Source: Periplaneta americana
Lineage: Eukaryota > Arthropoda > Insecta > Blattodea > Blattidae
NCBI RefSeq assembly: GCF_040183065.1
Contig: NC_091124.1
Location: 64,548,001-64,612,000 of the forward strand
Direction of reading: 5' to 3'
DNA: 64,000 nucleotides
Shown here: in pieces, positions 20,902-32,653 of the stretch
Layout: each line of letters begins with the position of its first letter
Position numbering within the stretch: position 1 is the stretch's first letter
Made by a program: the position numbers and the translations under genes
The notes under the pieces: generated by a model
What the model was told of the DNA's origin: nothing
What the model saw: only the letters and a program-made list of their open reading frames with translations
Database searches by the model: none

Positions 20902-22239
20902 TAAGGCCAAACTATTCAGTCATGATAAACTCCCTATGCTTAGATTTTTGGTGTCAGGTTCAAACCTGTCTTCGGACAGTTTACTAAACAACATTCCATA
21001 AAGTAATGTATAAGGAACATTTTGTTTGTTATTCAAAATCGTACATATATAACATCTGCTGTGAAATAATTGTATTGCATTTATTAAAAATATGTAAACA
21101 AAAGTATATAAAGAGTTAAAGCATCTCGACTTCGTAATGTTAATTTTGGTCGCTCCTACTTGTACAGCATATAGACTGCAGCCAGGTAGCACATGAAAGA
21201 ATCTAAGATCATTTGTGCTCTATTTCTTATACATTTCCGATCTAAGTCCTCTTTCTGTTTTTCACTTGTTCAGAAGACAAAGGATCTAAGCTAACTTTGC
21301 TTAATTTTCAGAAATAGTCTGTCAGTGGTTAACTGATCCGTAACTAATGATCTCTCTTGTTTTGATACTGAAGGTGCAATTACTGGACTTGTCTCTGAAT
21401 TTGTATCTTCATTTTAAGATGTGATCTTTTATGCTTAATATGTAACTTCATTCTAGCATTTCTGAACTGTTCGCATTTAGAATGGCTTTTCCACTTGAAG
21501 TGGTAAGTTTTTTTAATTTCTTCCCATGCTGGATCAAGTTTTCAGCCTCGATTACTCATCTTAAGTTAACAGCAACCTTCTTGCTACACGTTTACAAGAA
21601 CAACTCCACACACACACAATAAAGTGACTCTTCTGTTATAAAGTTACTACTGGAGATGTTAACTCAACAATGACATGAAACAAACTAAAAGAAACAACAG
21701 TTTGAATTTGAATAACAATAGACTATAAACAATAAGAAAGCAAACTGATTTAATTATTTACCCAATGGGTATGTCAATATAGTTGACCCATAGGATGTAT
21801 CTATACTTCAAAATTAATAATAAATGTAATTTAAAAAAGTAATTAAGTGATTTTATCGTAAAAATAATATGATTTAAATCAGTGATGAATTATTAAAATC
21901 ATTATTGAAATCAGTGCAGCCTGCTGTGTAGCATCACATTAACAGATACTGGTCAGCAGAGAAGAAACCAATAATGTGAATGATACTTCACTATGATGAA
22001 AAAAAAAAAAAAGAGGACTGTGATATGTCAATAGTGCCCATAGAATTATTGGACCAATCTCCTCTGGACAAACATTTCTGACATCATTTAGTGCCAGTGT
22101 TTGGTTTTCTGCTATGTTGAGATGTACCGTAATTCGTAATTATTACGTAATGATAAATGGAAAATACATTAATTCTACAATCCATCTTTATTAAGATTTT
22201 CTATTATAATTTTCTCTTTCCTTAGGGGAAGGTGGTCAC
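20902..22239. other. Intergenic stretch, no gene seen
   Basis: AT-rich DNA with poly-T and poly-A runs (20867 and 22000) and no coherent coding or TIR pair that I could find. The frame at 21192-20920 (-) has no recognisable family. Confidence 0.5.
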
Positions 22240-22247
22240 GTGGACAA

Positions 22248-23974
22248 TAGGCCATTGCATGAGGATATGGGGAAAATTATTTTTTTAAATTTCCGAGATG
22301 CACCCCTTCTATGTTGTTTCACTTGATAAAATATGAGTGTATACCAAGTTTTAGCTAATTTGGTCATGTCTTGACCCCCGCCCAACATGACTGACTAATA
22401 AGACATTTTTTCTTATAGTAAAATAATGTGAAAATCTAATATTATATGTTTCTCTTTTAATGCAGTGCATTAAACAATACTGTAAATCCACATATATAGT
22501 AATTAACAAATACTGTAATTAAACCTTGCCCTCAGCTATATAATATTCACATCAAATCACAATATTTACTAAATTTAAGGTTTGTTAGAGGCTGCTGTTA
22601 ACATCCTTAATGTCTCTTTTTTATAGTTGGGAATTTGTTTGCGATGATATTCAACCTCTTGCAATAAGTACTGTTTTTGAGTTTCGTCATTGATAACACT
22701 AGTTGAGAAGTCCTGAATCACCTTTACGGCCCGTTCAGAGAGATCATTCACCACTTTGAAATGCCATATGTATACCTCAGCTTCTTGATATCTGGAATCT
22801 AGATGCCATTGGCTAATGGATTTTCCAAGCCATTGGACCTCAACACCGATGCTGTGAAACAAGAACCAGGATTTAGGGCCAATAAGAGATGAGAGTGTCG
22901 TATTGTGGTTCAGGATTGGAAATGTTGGAATGCCCCTCTCAAATTCTTTTGGTCTCAGAAATCGAAGTAATGTTCGAGCAATTTTCTGCCGTTCCGAATC
23001 AGTAACGCTGTTTGAAAATAGGGAGAACACTGCACACTCTTCGGTTAAATACCCAAATGTCTTTCCATGGCTTGTATGGCTGCATTAGCAACTTGAGGAT
23101 TGTGCTTGCGGTATTTGATTAAGTCATGCCACAGCTTCAGATCATTGTAGACTGCATCGGCACCATTGGATGAAGAGAGCCATTTTTCAACATAGAAGAA
23201 TGTATTGAATTTGCATAGTGCTTCTAATTTATCGATCATGATCTTGTCATGTCCTGCTTGAGCACTGAAAGCAAACATCTTTGCTGGATACAAATGGACG
23301 GCATCCATCGAGCGTGGTGAGCTGCTCCAGGTTTTAACCAGTGTATTCCTCATTCAGGTATTTCTCCCAGAATTAACAACATCAGTTCAGCACACTTCCG
23401 ATAATCAGCATACGGTAATAAGTTATTTCTATTTGGTGTGGAAAGTATTCTCTTCAGTGATTGAATTGTATTTTTCATTATGAGTCTCAGTGACCTGTCC
23501 TTGATTTGTATGGTAGTAAATTTTTCTTCTGTATTGATAGTTTTCCAAATAGAGTGCCTGAATTGAATGAAATTGTCATTTTCAGGACATGATGTTTCAC
23601 CAAATAATGTCTTGTGAACCGAACACAAGATTCTCTCAAAAACGTGATGCCGACAAGCAAACAAACAATTTTTTGCCCAGTAATTTTTCGAGCTGTACAC
23701 ATGCTCCGATTTTCCATCCTGAGTCTGAAGCTGTAGTATCAAAAACAAGAGATCTCACGTTATCAGAGAGCTCTTATTAATTTGCAAAACTAAAAGTAGC
23801 TCTTGCTTGCTCTGTACCTGTTGTGTACAGCAAAAGTGATTATTTAGGTGGGCGGGGGTCAAAATATGACCTAAACACCTGAAAATTTGTACATAAGTAT
23901 GTTTCAATAATTGTAATAACGTGGCGGGAATGCATTTGGAAAATTTAAGAAAAAAATTTTTTTGCAATGCCCTA
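22248..23974 (-). mobile_element. hAT-type DNA transposon with perfect 8-bp TSD
   Basis: TSD GTGGACAA at 22240-22247 and 23975-23982. The element starts TAGGCCATTGCA and ends with the complement of TAGGGCATTGCA. Homology between the two ends extends inward about 150 bp, through the shared block TTTTGACCCCCGCCCA-like (22370-22384 and 23848-23862). The 8-bp TSD and T/CAGGG-like termini are hAT hallmarks. It carries a broken transposase gene on the - strand. Length 1727 bp. Confidence 0.93.
22575..23790 (-). pseudogene. hAT-family transposase-like gene, broken by frameshifts
   Basis: Three consecutive - strand frames form one protein. 23790-23350 contains VRSLVFDTTASDSGWKSEHV and FACRHHVFERILCSVHK. 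23353-23045 contains KMFAFSAQAGHDKIMIDKLE and ends QAMERHLG. 23030-22575 contains VVNDLSERAVKVIQDFS near the C-terminus. A PGAAHHARWM motif sits in a third frame between the first two, so at least one frameshift lies near 23300-23350 and another near 23050. The FDTTAS motif probably holds a catalytic Asp of an RNase H-like fold (inference). I know this family as repeated, transposon-borne proteins in arthropods and cnidarians; the TSD here supports placing it with hAT. Confidence 0.75.
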
Positions 23975-24954
23975 GTGGACAATCAGTGTATCTGGTTTAA
24001 AAATAATTGTCCATAGGAATAAAATGTGTCATTAACTTTGAGAAGGCATGCATTTCAAAATGTTCAAACTGTTTCATTGAGCCTGGAAGAGAAGGCCTTA
24101 TGGTCTTAACTCTGTCATGCAAAAAAAAAGCTACTATGACTAATGCAGTCAGTGGAAATAATTTATTTGTTTCTTTAAATCATCTGCAGCTCGTAAATGA
24201 AAGTTGTGAGATGAAGATATCTGTACAAAATTTGTAAAATATTTTTTATTATCGCAGATCTTTGAATTTCATTTAATAAACGAAAATTTTGAAATCTTAT
24301 TCTGCAAAATCTGTGCAGTAATTATAATCGTGTTTGTAATTGTTGGAAAAACAGTAAAGATGTATATCTAATGCTCTCGATTTAACAACAAAGTTATTCT
24401 TTTTCTTACTTTCCAATATTGTGATATCAGATCATAAAATGTACCGGTAAGTATTGGTAAAGATTATTTCAGAAGTTTAATAGATAGGTAAGTCTTCTGC
24501 GTAGATATTGAGAATGAACAGTCCAAGTTTTCAGACGGTAAAAAGAGATGGTGTCATTGCATTATAAGTAGAGATGGGGAGTGTCACTGCATTTTAAGTA
24601 GAGTTAAAACTCTTAAATACACCATGGTCACATTGGCCTCGTCACCCCTCCTATTTCACTCTGGCAAGTAATATATTGGTGTCCAGAAAATGGTTTGTTG
24701 GTATTTTGTTGTACCAAACTATTCATACCGTTTTAATATTTGTGTGTGGACCTCAGTGCTATATATACATTTTAAAACATTACAAAAACAGCTCTAGACG
24801 TTCAAACTAGCCAAACTGAAAGACAGTGTCACCTTAGGAAGTACCTGCTTGGCTCCACCAAACAACCCCTGATCACATTATAATAGATTGGCCAACCCCA
24901 TGTTAAAAACGGTAACTTGTGGAAGAGAACAACCACCAGGACCACCACTGTCAA

Positions 24955-25230
24955 TTGGTAACGATCACTATACTTTGTTCCATAATATCTGACAGGCGAC
25001 GCAAATAGTGAAGGCAGAGAGAGAGAACTACAATTGCTATTGAACCAATGGCAGAGGTCACATTCCATGCTTATCTTTAAGTTCGGTAGTCTGAAGCATT
25101 GTACTCCTGCCCAACTTCAAGACAAGCATGGAATGAGACTTGTGCCATTGGTTGAATAGCAGTTGTGCCTCCTTCTCTGCCACCAATATTTACATCACCT
25201 GTCACATATGATGAAACAAAGTATAGATGG
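24955..25230. repeat. Inverted repeat, arms of about 120 bp
   Basis: The left arm (about 24962-25085) contains TATACTTTGTTCC, GGCAGAGA, CCAATGGCA and CATTCCATGCTT in order. The right arm (about 25110-25228) contains the reverse complement of each in reverse order. The spacer is about 25 bp. Probably a foldback/MITE remnant; no clear TSD. Confidence 0.8.
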
Positions 25231-25313
25231 AAATACAGTTGCTCCATGCAATTTAAATGAGAGTCATAACGTGACTTCTTCTGCAGTCGCTAGATGGCAG
25301 CATAGTGAAATAG

Positions 25314-25404
25314 TTTAATGGTTGAATTGTTTGGACTTTTTCCATAGGTAATTTTATTTTTGAAAATTAGCAATGGAAAAAGTCCAAACAATTCAACCAT
25401 TAAA
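25314..25404. repeat. Perfect 32-bp hairpin
   Basis: The arms 25314-25345 and 25373-25404 are exact reverse complements over 32 bases, with a 27-base loop. The left arm starts TTTAATGGTTGAATTG. A transcript would form a long perfect stem. More likely a small MITE core than a microRNA precursor. Confidence 0.9.
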
Positions 25405-25732
25405 ATATTCACCATTGGTCTCCCCCCCCCCCCCTTCATTCAGATCAATACAATAGTGAAATAGATCAAAGTTGTTGCCTTCAAAGACCATAAGGCTGAT
25501 CAATCTGTTATATGTGATCAGATCTGGATCAGGACTATTTAGTCGTCACAGACTACTTCGTGCAGAAAGAGAAGAGATATTTAAAAACAGATAGCCTAAA
25601 TTAAGACAGGCTTGCCTCTTGTGGTTACACTTCGTTTTCTTACACCATAATCAAGGGAGTCAATATTTGAGCATACACGGTATATAAGAAGTTACTTGGA
25701 TACTTACTGAAATTTCATGTTCCCATCCAATT

Positions 25733-25999
25733 TTGAGTGGATTTGGATTAGAGGGAAAAGGAGTTAGGGTTCCTTCAGAGGAGGCCACTTTAGTGGCGCT
25801 GCTTAATACGTTGAATTTTTGTAGAGAATTTTTCAGTCTTCCAGTGAACATGGACGTAGAAAGAGATATACTTTTGGCAACTTTACTCAGACGAAGAAAG
25901 AATAGACGTAAAAGCAGAAGAGTCTGGGTTCATCCATTAGTTTTGGAAAGACTGAATCGAGGACTATTCCATACCTTGTTTTATGATTTACATCAGGAC
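25733..25999 (+). pseudogene. Harbinger-like transposase exon, interrupted by hAT insertion
   Basis: The frame gives DILLATLLRRRKNRRKSRR then VWVHPLVLERLNRGLFHTLF and YDLHQD. This resembles the N-terminal region of PIF/Harbinger (HARBI1-like) transposases, which carry RRRYWVHP...LF.TL..DLR. Immediately after HQD the hAT element at 26000 begins. Beyond it (28951 onward) sequence resumes DDTKY, then a stop, then NYANE, consistent with the expected D..KF..Y continuation. It is therefore an older transposon gene split by a younger one. Confidence 0.6.
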
Positions 26000-26158
26000 C
26001 AGTGGCGGCTCATACATATTTAATGCCTAATGCCAAAATCAGTGGTAGATCCAGGATACCCTAAGGGGGAGGGTAATTCTTTTTCCTACTATTTCCTCCC
26101 TGGATCCGCCTATGGTCTAAACCAAAGACAAGAAATAAGCAATAATAATAATAATAAT

Positions 26159-27663
26159 TAGAGACGAGAATTCCATGCAAATGCATGTTTTTATAGGAAC
26201 ATAGGACATAGCTCATTACTTTCCGGTTCCAAATATGTGTACTTTTCCCGTGCATATTTGCATGTTTTCGACTTTTTAGGGATAAAAACATGCATAGTGC
26301 ATATTTAGGTAATTTTTAGCTTAATAATGCATTTAATATACATTACATTCAGTTTAAATGCATGTTTTAATGGTTTTGTGTGGACATCTCAGTTTCTCGA
26401 TTTTATATCCCATATTTTAGCTTCAGGAATCAGGATTGAAGAATAAAAAGAAAAAAAAAACTAAATAACAGAAAAATTAAATAAAATGTTAAGATTTTCA
26501 CAATAAGGTGTTAGAGGACCTTTCCCTGGACGGAAGTTCACTTTTACAACATTTTACCGACGACCCTCTATACACTGCGTGTCATAAATGAATTTATTAC
26601 GTTGGATATTTTGAGAATAGTAAGTAGAGAGGAAATATAGAGGGTTCAAGGAAATTGCCGACAAATAATTTAGGTCAAAAGCATCCTCTTTCAGGGAGGT
26701 TGTAAATTCTCTTCCTTTTCTAGTACTAGTAGCAATTTATATTCTTCTAAAATTGGAATCATCGTTAAACTGTGTTTGCTGTGTGTGAATATCGTAAGTT
26801 GTTAATGTGCTTGTTTAGACCTATTCTGTTTGCGCGTGTTAACGTGGTTCTAATATGTTTCCAATTTAAAGATTCCAAAAGTGTACTCTTTGCACAGTCG
26901 ATTACTGTAAAGGAAAATATTTTATTGGGTCAGATGAGGATGTCGTATTTTGCGTCTGTTGGAGTAAAGAGTAAAGCAATGCTGTTCTGTTTCCGAATAT
27001 TTTATATGGCAATTGTTCTTTGTAAAAAAAATACAAAACTTGTTTAAAATAATTATTAAATTACGATGTCCGTTTTTAAATCGTATCTAGGTAACCGTAA
27101 GGTCTATTATAATTTCAGATGAAATGTACTAAAAAATTTCAAGTCGACCAGCATGTCGCATCTGTTTCACATATTGTAAGAATGAAACAAAAGAAAGAAT
27201 CTGCAAAGAATTTCATAGATCCCTCACTTATGCCCGTGGGAAAGTGGATGTAGCGGCGAAAAACAAATTGGACAGGGTCATAAATGCTAACCCGGACTGC
27301 GGATTCTTTTGTTCAGTGAAGAAGGTTATTTGTGGAGAAAACTTGAATGAAGAATTTGACCTGACACTGTCACAAATATGTTCATTCAAGTTTAAACCCG
27401 TAACTTCTTGCAATATAGAGAGGTCATTCTCTGCCTACAAAAACATATTGACTGACAAGTGCAGGAACCTCACAGAAACCAATTTAAAAATGTTGTTAGG
27501 TTTTTAACTGTGCAAAAAAAGTGAAGTGAAATAAGACATTCGAAACAAAAATAAAAGTGCATATTTTAATGTATTTTTCGCTTGATCATGCATATTTCAT
27601 TGTTTGATAGTGCATGAATGCATGCATATTTTGGGATTTTATAGTGCATGAAATTCTCGTCTC

Positions 27664-27665
<2 letters not shown>
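26159..27665 (+). mobile_element. hAT transposon nested in another hAT, inserted into an AAT microsatellite
   Basis: TIRs TAGAGACGAGAATTCCATGC (left) and complement of TAGAGACGAGAATTTCATGC (right). TSD ATAATAAT at 26151-26158 and 27666-27673, lying within an (AAT)n tract. The ends are rich in ATGCATATT-like motifs. It encodes only scraps of transposase (27119-27507). Length 1507 bp, an internally deleted copy. Confidence 0.9.
27119..27507 (+). pseudogene. hAT transposase remnant: N-terminal scrap joined to C-terminal dimerisation region
   Basis: An acceptor-like TTTCAG precedes ATG at 27119. The first frame reads MKCTKKFQVDQHVASVSHIV, a BED/N-terminal-like segment, and stops near 27250. In another frame, 27244-27507 gives DLTLSQICSFKFKPVTSCNI then ERSFSAYKNILTDKCRNLTE, the hAT C-terminal dimerisation signature. 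The central RNase H-like domain is absent. Joining across an internal deletion explains the frame change. Confidence 0.7.
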
Positions 27666-27694
<29 letters not shown>

Positions 27695-27805
27695 CACTCA
27701 CCAAAATTTATACAACTGGAGCACTTGAGCACTTTTGTTGACCAGGTTAATATGCGCGATAGATAAAACCCATTCGCCGATTCTTCTGACTTGGAAATAA
27801 ATCCA

Positions 27806-28378
27806 TCATTTTTGTTGAAGTTGTCTATTTTGCAAACAAAACTCCTCAGATTCATCGTGCCCTGTTAGTGCTAAATCTAGTGCCCCACAAAATCGTATGC
27901 AATTTATTATTAAATTTAACACATATTTGTTTTTATCAACTTGCTCATTGTGTTTTGCAATCGCGAGTCTGTAGTGTGAATTTAACTGATTTTCAATGTT
28001 CACTTTACCCAGCATAGACAAACTGAAGACGTTATTCATATTAACCTTTGACTTATGATGTGTTTTTATTTTACCCCATAAATGTACTAAATCTGTCGCA
28101 CCCGCTTTTGACTAGCTAAGTTCACCTCGGAACAGAACACACGGGAAACAGAAGAACGCATTTTTCACATCACATCCACACAACCAGTTGTTTTTTAAAT
28201 ACATATCTGGATTGAATTTGCGAGATCTATTAACTTTAGCACTTCGCTGCTTTTGATGAATATTTAAGTGCGGTATAGGTCTGCCTAATTCTTTAACACG
28301 AAGTTTGTTTTCATATGTTAATGTTGAAAACGGAGATTTCAATAAAGCGCCAACCGAGTTCATTTTTTCACAGTACAC
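27806..28378 (-). pseudogene. ZMYM1/TTF-zinc-finger hAT transposase, N-terminal part, one stop
   Basis: The - strand from 28378 encodes RPIPHLNIHQ, NRSRKFNPDMYLKNNWLCGC and AFFCFPCVLF: a TTF-type zinc finger with paired Cys. One TAG stop at 28112-28114 follows, then the same frame continues SKAGATDLVHLWGKIKTHHK to FCGALDLALTGHDES, the start of the DUF4371 region. The TAG is where relatives have Trp (TGG), a one-base change. It ends near 27806 with the rest of the protein missing. Confidence 0.75.
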
Positions 28379-28950
28379 AACACGATAACACGACCACTAT
28401 TACGATGACAACCTCACGACTTAACACGTTCACACTACAATTGGTACTGTTGTAGAAATAATAAAGTGAAAACTTTCTCAAGCAAGTTTTCAAGAAACCG
28501 GGAGAGATTTTATCATCTTATTGTTGCAGTCTTCGCTCTACGAAACTTGTTCCGACAAAGTGGAAGGGCAGACAGAGCGAGAGGTAGTAAGGGATCGGCG
28601 TAGAAAATGGGGATGTATACAGTTTTACAAGCATTGCAAAAGCCAGCGGCAATTTGTGCCTGGCACATTTTAGCTCATGCTTTAGATGCTGAAAAGGACG
28701 AGCGAACATGAAGACTGCGCGCGCATCCCATTATATTTCTTATGGGATGTAGTGCCTGGCACAGATCCATCCTCCAAACACTGGTTACAATGTTACAATG
28801 TGTTTCGCTGCAAAGATCATATTGACTGTAGAGATTGTATAAGCGTAACTTGTTTCTCTCAGGTTTTGAGCGGAAAATATGAATTCTCCTTTTCCTTCTG
28901 TATTCTGGTAGTGCCATGGCACAACGGCACTACCTCTAAAGCCGCCCCTG

Positions 28951-30639
28951 ATCAGGACGATACAAAATATTAAAATTACGCAAATGAGGGACAATATGGC
29001 ATAAAACATTTTTGTTTAATATATAAGAATTCAAAATTAAATATAACAGGCAGCAAACTTGATACGTAATTCAACTAATATGGGCTAATTTCATGTTCCC
29101 GCAACGAATTTTAGGTGGTTTTGGAGTAGAAGGGGAGACAAGGGACAATAGCAGTTTTCGAGTTCTCATGCGGGTTATTTTTGTGCCCTTCCAGAAATAT
29201 AGCCTATTCTTGTTAAGTAACGATTGGGTGATAATTAAAACCTAGGATTTGTAGTCGGAACAGTCTATAATTCCGAACGAGGAAGGAAAAGAGTTATTCC
29301 ATAACGTTAATTTGAAGAGGTCAAGAAAATAGCATTTTTTTCATGAGCAATGTTTTTTATTATAAATTGTAAGTTAAAATAATGTATTTAATGTATGTCA
29401 GATATGACATTCTTGGCCTGAAGGGAAGTGGAGAAATGGTCAGTTTCTGATTCGAACCGGTATCACGGTACGCTGATGTATAGTTTATTTCAGCATGTCT
29501 ATTTCACCTTAGGGCTGCTATTTATAACATGACGTTAGCAACTATCGCGGAAGTACACGCAACACTACTGCACGCGATGACACAATCATATACCTATACA
29601 TACATATTCAACAGATGGCAGGAGTGGTGTAGATCATAAAACTATCGCAAGATGTCGGAATGGTAATAGAGCAGGGAGTGCAATTTCAAATACTTTATTC
29701 CACTACATTTATTGAAATACACTTCACTTTCAGTAATGTTACTGTGCATGAATAATATTGAAAAGATTTTTGTAAGATTAATAATAATACACCATAGAGT
29801 AGTTTCCTGCAGGAGTTAATATATGCTTTCCCTGCCTATTTTAGATAAGATTAGTTTCAGATTTCATATGTTGGTTACATAGTAAACAATTATGATAATA
29901 GAATAGGAAGAAAATGGGGCAAGGGGTTTAGCAGTTGTCTTGATATAGAAATGTTTGGAGTGGGAGTTTCTTGTGACAATAAGTAAAGGACAAATTTATC
30001 CACAGTTTGCAATGGATGTGTTACAGTGACAAGTAGAAGTGCCGTTGATGAAAAGCTAACCCAAAATTGTTGGTGTATACTGAATCGGAAGGTAAAGACA
30101 CAGCCCTCTGATATTCTTATGACTCATTTATAGGCCGGTATATTACTAATATTCCAGTATATATATGTTATGTTCTTTTGCTTAAAACGTGATATTCTCT
30201 TGAACTTTAAACATCTTATTCATAGTATTGTTTGAAAGATGTGTCTTCAATTTAATTCAGTGTTCAGTAGACAGGTGGGTACAACTACGACACTGGTGAT
30301 TTCCAACTTCGTGACGGTAATTTAGGTTATGAATAAGATGAGGTCTCATTGCAAGAAGAGTGACTGATATTTATATTTCCTGAAATTCATTGCGCAGTTT
30401 ACCAAGTGTGACAATCGTTTAAATTTAATTTATTGACATTTATCATTTATAGAACATTATTAAAAGCACCAAATGATAGTCGGTAGGCTACACTATCTGA
30501 GGGTACGTCCGTTGTATTCTAGTAGCATGCATGTTTTAATTTGATGACTGTTCATAATTTCAAAGTGGTGATTATCTCTCCGAAATGGGTGAACCTGCGG
30601 TATTCCCCCACACTACAAAGGGGGAGAAAACGTACTTAA
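28951..30639. other. Intergenic stretch with one weak repeat
   Basis: After the hAT TSD the sequence is non-coding. A block at 29089-29135 (AATTTCATGTTCCC, then TTTTAGGTGG, TTTGGAGTAGA) resembles 25714-25758 in the same orientation, so an older repeat or the Harbinger element may span both sides of the hAT insertion. Nothing else recognised. Confidence 0.4.
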
Positions 30640-30760
30640 ATAATTTTCATATTCCTTAGTCTCATATCCCCTCAACTAATCTTGTTACATATCTCGACTT
30701 GTCACTTAGCTATCCCCCTTATTTAACCCATCTAACCCATAAAGAAATGTATAAATCAAA
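30640..30760. repeat. Satellite-like unit related to 33134-33297
   Basis: The sequence CATATCTCGACTTGTCACTT then AGCTATCCCCCTTATTTAACCC has the same order of motifs as the ~58-bp units at 33.1-33.3 kb (CTCGGC...CACTT, ACTATACCCTCATTTAACCC). Confidence 0.5.
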
Positions 30761-30839
30761 TGTCAGTCCTGTGTATGATGTGGGACGATATCGAAGATTT
30801 GGCCCGAAATGTTATCGTTACTTACCTAGCAGTCATTTT

Positions 30840-31236
30840 CAGAATGCGGATTAACGGGGGGGAATTGGGGGATCCCCCCCTCTCATAAATTCATATTAAT
30901 ATCCCTGTCAGGGATAACTTCTATCCTCCCCCTCACAAAATGTAATTGTTTTAATACGAGTACATGTACTTCATAAAGTATAAAGTAAGCAAAGAAAATG
31001 ATATTGATGTATTATCATCACCAGCAAGCTGACAACAATAACTTAGGAATTACACTTCTTGTCTTAAGCCTGCTCATGGATATAATTTATTATTATTATT
31101 ATTATTATTATGATAAAGATACAAGACAAGAAACTCAATGCAACCAAGCGTTGAGCCGTATAGAATGAGGATAGTAATAATTTTACATATGGTATTTTCT
31201 ATCCCCACCTCATCAGAAATCTTAATTCGCACCCTG
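30840..31236. mobile_element. Non-autonomous hAT element (MITE), 8-bp TSD
   Basis: TSD GTCATTTT at 30832-30839 and 31237-31244. Ends CAGAATGCGGATTAA (left) and complement of CAGGGTGCGAATTAA (right). Both ends lead into G-rich or C-rich tracts (GGGGGGG near 30856). A TTA microsatellite lies inside. 397 bp, no coding. Confidence 0.88.
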
Positions 31237-32040
31237 GTCATTTTTATTATTGAAATGTTCATGGCCTGTTGACTGATGCTTGCTATGTAATTTATAGCTG
31301 TTGTACTGTAAGTTGAACATATGGATACAGTAAAAACATAAATATATATTTTTATTTTTGACAGTGTTTACAATATGAACTTGAGGAAAAATGAACTGTC
31401 AGCCTAAACAAATTAACAGGCCTATAATAATGGTTATCGTGTCTTAGATAGGCCTATGTTTAAAACTAAATGTTATATGTTCGATTTTTGTAGTAATGGT
31501 GTAACCGTAAAATATTATAAAGTTAACAAGCCGGCAGTAAACTCGGTATAAAGGTAATATTTCAAAGTATTACTGATTTACCTAATCTGAGACAGTTTTA
31601 TAATATGGCGTTTAGGCATAGAAGACTTATAACAAGATTTTGTACTTCAGCACATGTAATCATCATATTTTGTGTTCAGTCTTCGTATAAGCAACTATAT
31701 TCGAATCCTATGAATTTCCACGCTCTGTCATAGACTGTACAACACATCGCAGTTTGTACTTCATTTTTAATATTTAACTTGCGTAACAGTTTATGAATGC
31801 ATCATATTTTATTGATATTTTTAAAATTTATATTTGTATTGACTCATAACACATACTTGCACTTTGTTTAATTTTATTAATGTTTCTCATTGCATTGGAT
31901 CACACACATGTAGCTATATTATATTTAAACAGATGTATTTATGTATTCATTAGCACAATTTCTGAAGATGACTCAGTTGATGAAAACGTTAAATATTCAT
32001 TATAAACAAAAATGTGTACAAATAACTTCTAGTTAAATGT

Positions 32041-32266
32041 TATGTTTTATTTAACGACACTCACAACTGTCAAGGTTATATCAGCGTCGCCATTGTGCTG
32101 GAATTTTGTTCCCCAGGGGTTCTTTTACATGCCAGTAAACCTACTGACATGAGCCTGTCGCATTTTAGCATACTTAAATGCCATCGACCTGGCCTAGAAT
32201 CGAACCCGCAACCTCTGGCATAGAAGGCCAGCACTAAGTTATACCAACTCCGCCAGCCAGACTGAC
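32041..32266 (-). mobile_element. tRNA-derived SINE (family B), - strand, with 17-bp TSD
   Basis: On the - strand it starts with a tRNA-like head (A-box GGCGGAGTTGGTATAACTTA, B box GGGTTCGATTC) near 32255-32190 and ends GTTAAATAAAACATA at 32041. The TSD AACTTCTAGTTAAATGT (32024-32040) versus AACTTTTAGTTAATTGT (32267-32283) has two mismatches. Confidence 0.85.
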
Positions 32267-32390
32267 AACTTTTAGTTAATTGTTCCAAACAGATAAGCAT
32301 ACCTTGTGTTTAACTTAATGAAGCAGCTTATCGGATTTCCAATATGGCTTTTAAATTTAACATGTTATAATGTTTAAAATCCTACATCGA

Positions 32391-32653
32391 GGAGTCCACA
32401 CCTGTGGAGTAACAGTTAGTGGGTCTGGCCGCGAAACCAGGTGGCCCGGGTTCGATTTCCGGTCGGGGCAAGTTACTTGGTTGAGGTTTTTTCCGGGGTT
32501 TTCCCTCAATCCAATATGAGCAAATGCTGGGTAACTTTCGGTGCTGGACCCCAGACTCATTTCACTGGCATTATCACCTTCATCTTATTCAGATGCTAAA
32601 TAACCTAAGATGTTGATAAAGCGTCGTAAAATAACCTACTAAAATAAATAAAT
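32391..32653 (+). mobile_element. tRNA-derived SINE (family A)
   Basis: Full-length copy: GGAGTCCACACCTGTGG head, B box GGTTCGATTTC, common body, GTCGTAAAATAACC and an AATAAATAAAT tail. ATCGAGGA occurs on both sides (32386-32393 and 32654-32661), a likely short TSD partly overlapping the SINE head. Confidence 0.9.

Larger units (their letters stand above)
26000..28950 (-). mobile_element. hAT transposon (ZMYM1/DUF4371 type), 8-bp TSD, itself interrupted
   Basis: TSD ATCAGGAC at 25992-25999 and 28951-28958. The ends CAGTGGCGGCT (left) and complement of CAGGGGCGGCT (right) are classic hAT termini. It contains the N-terminal part of a transposase on the - strand. The C-terminal two thirds are missing and the left remnant (26000-26158) has no coding, so the copy was already internally deleted. 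A second hAT element occupies 26159-27665. Confidence 0.92.

Noticed and set aside
20920-21192. 90-aa - strand frame
   Set aside because: No family resemblance and no splice or start support; expected by chance in AT-rich DNA.
26040-26114. Tiny element with ends CAGTGGTAGATCCAGG and CCTGGATCCGCCTATG
   Set aside because: The inverted ends look hAT-like, but I see no TSD and the piece is only about 75 bp inside the outer hAT; kept out as unproven.
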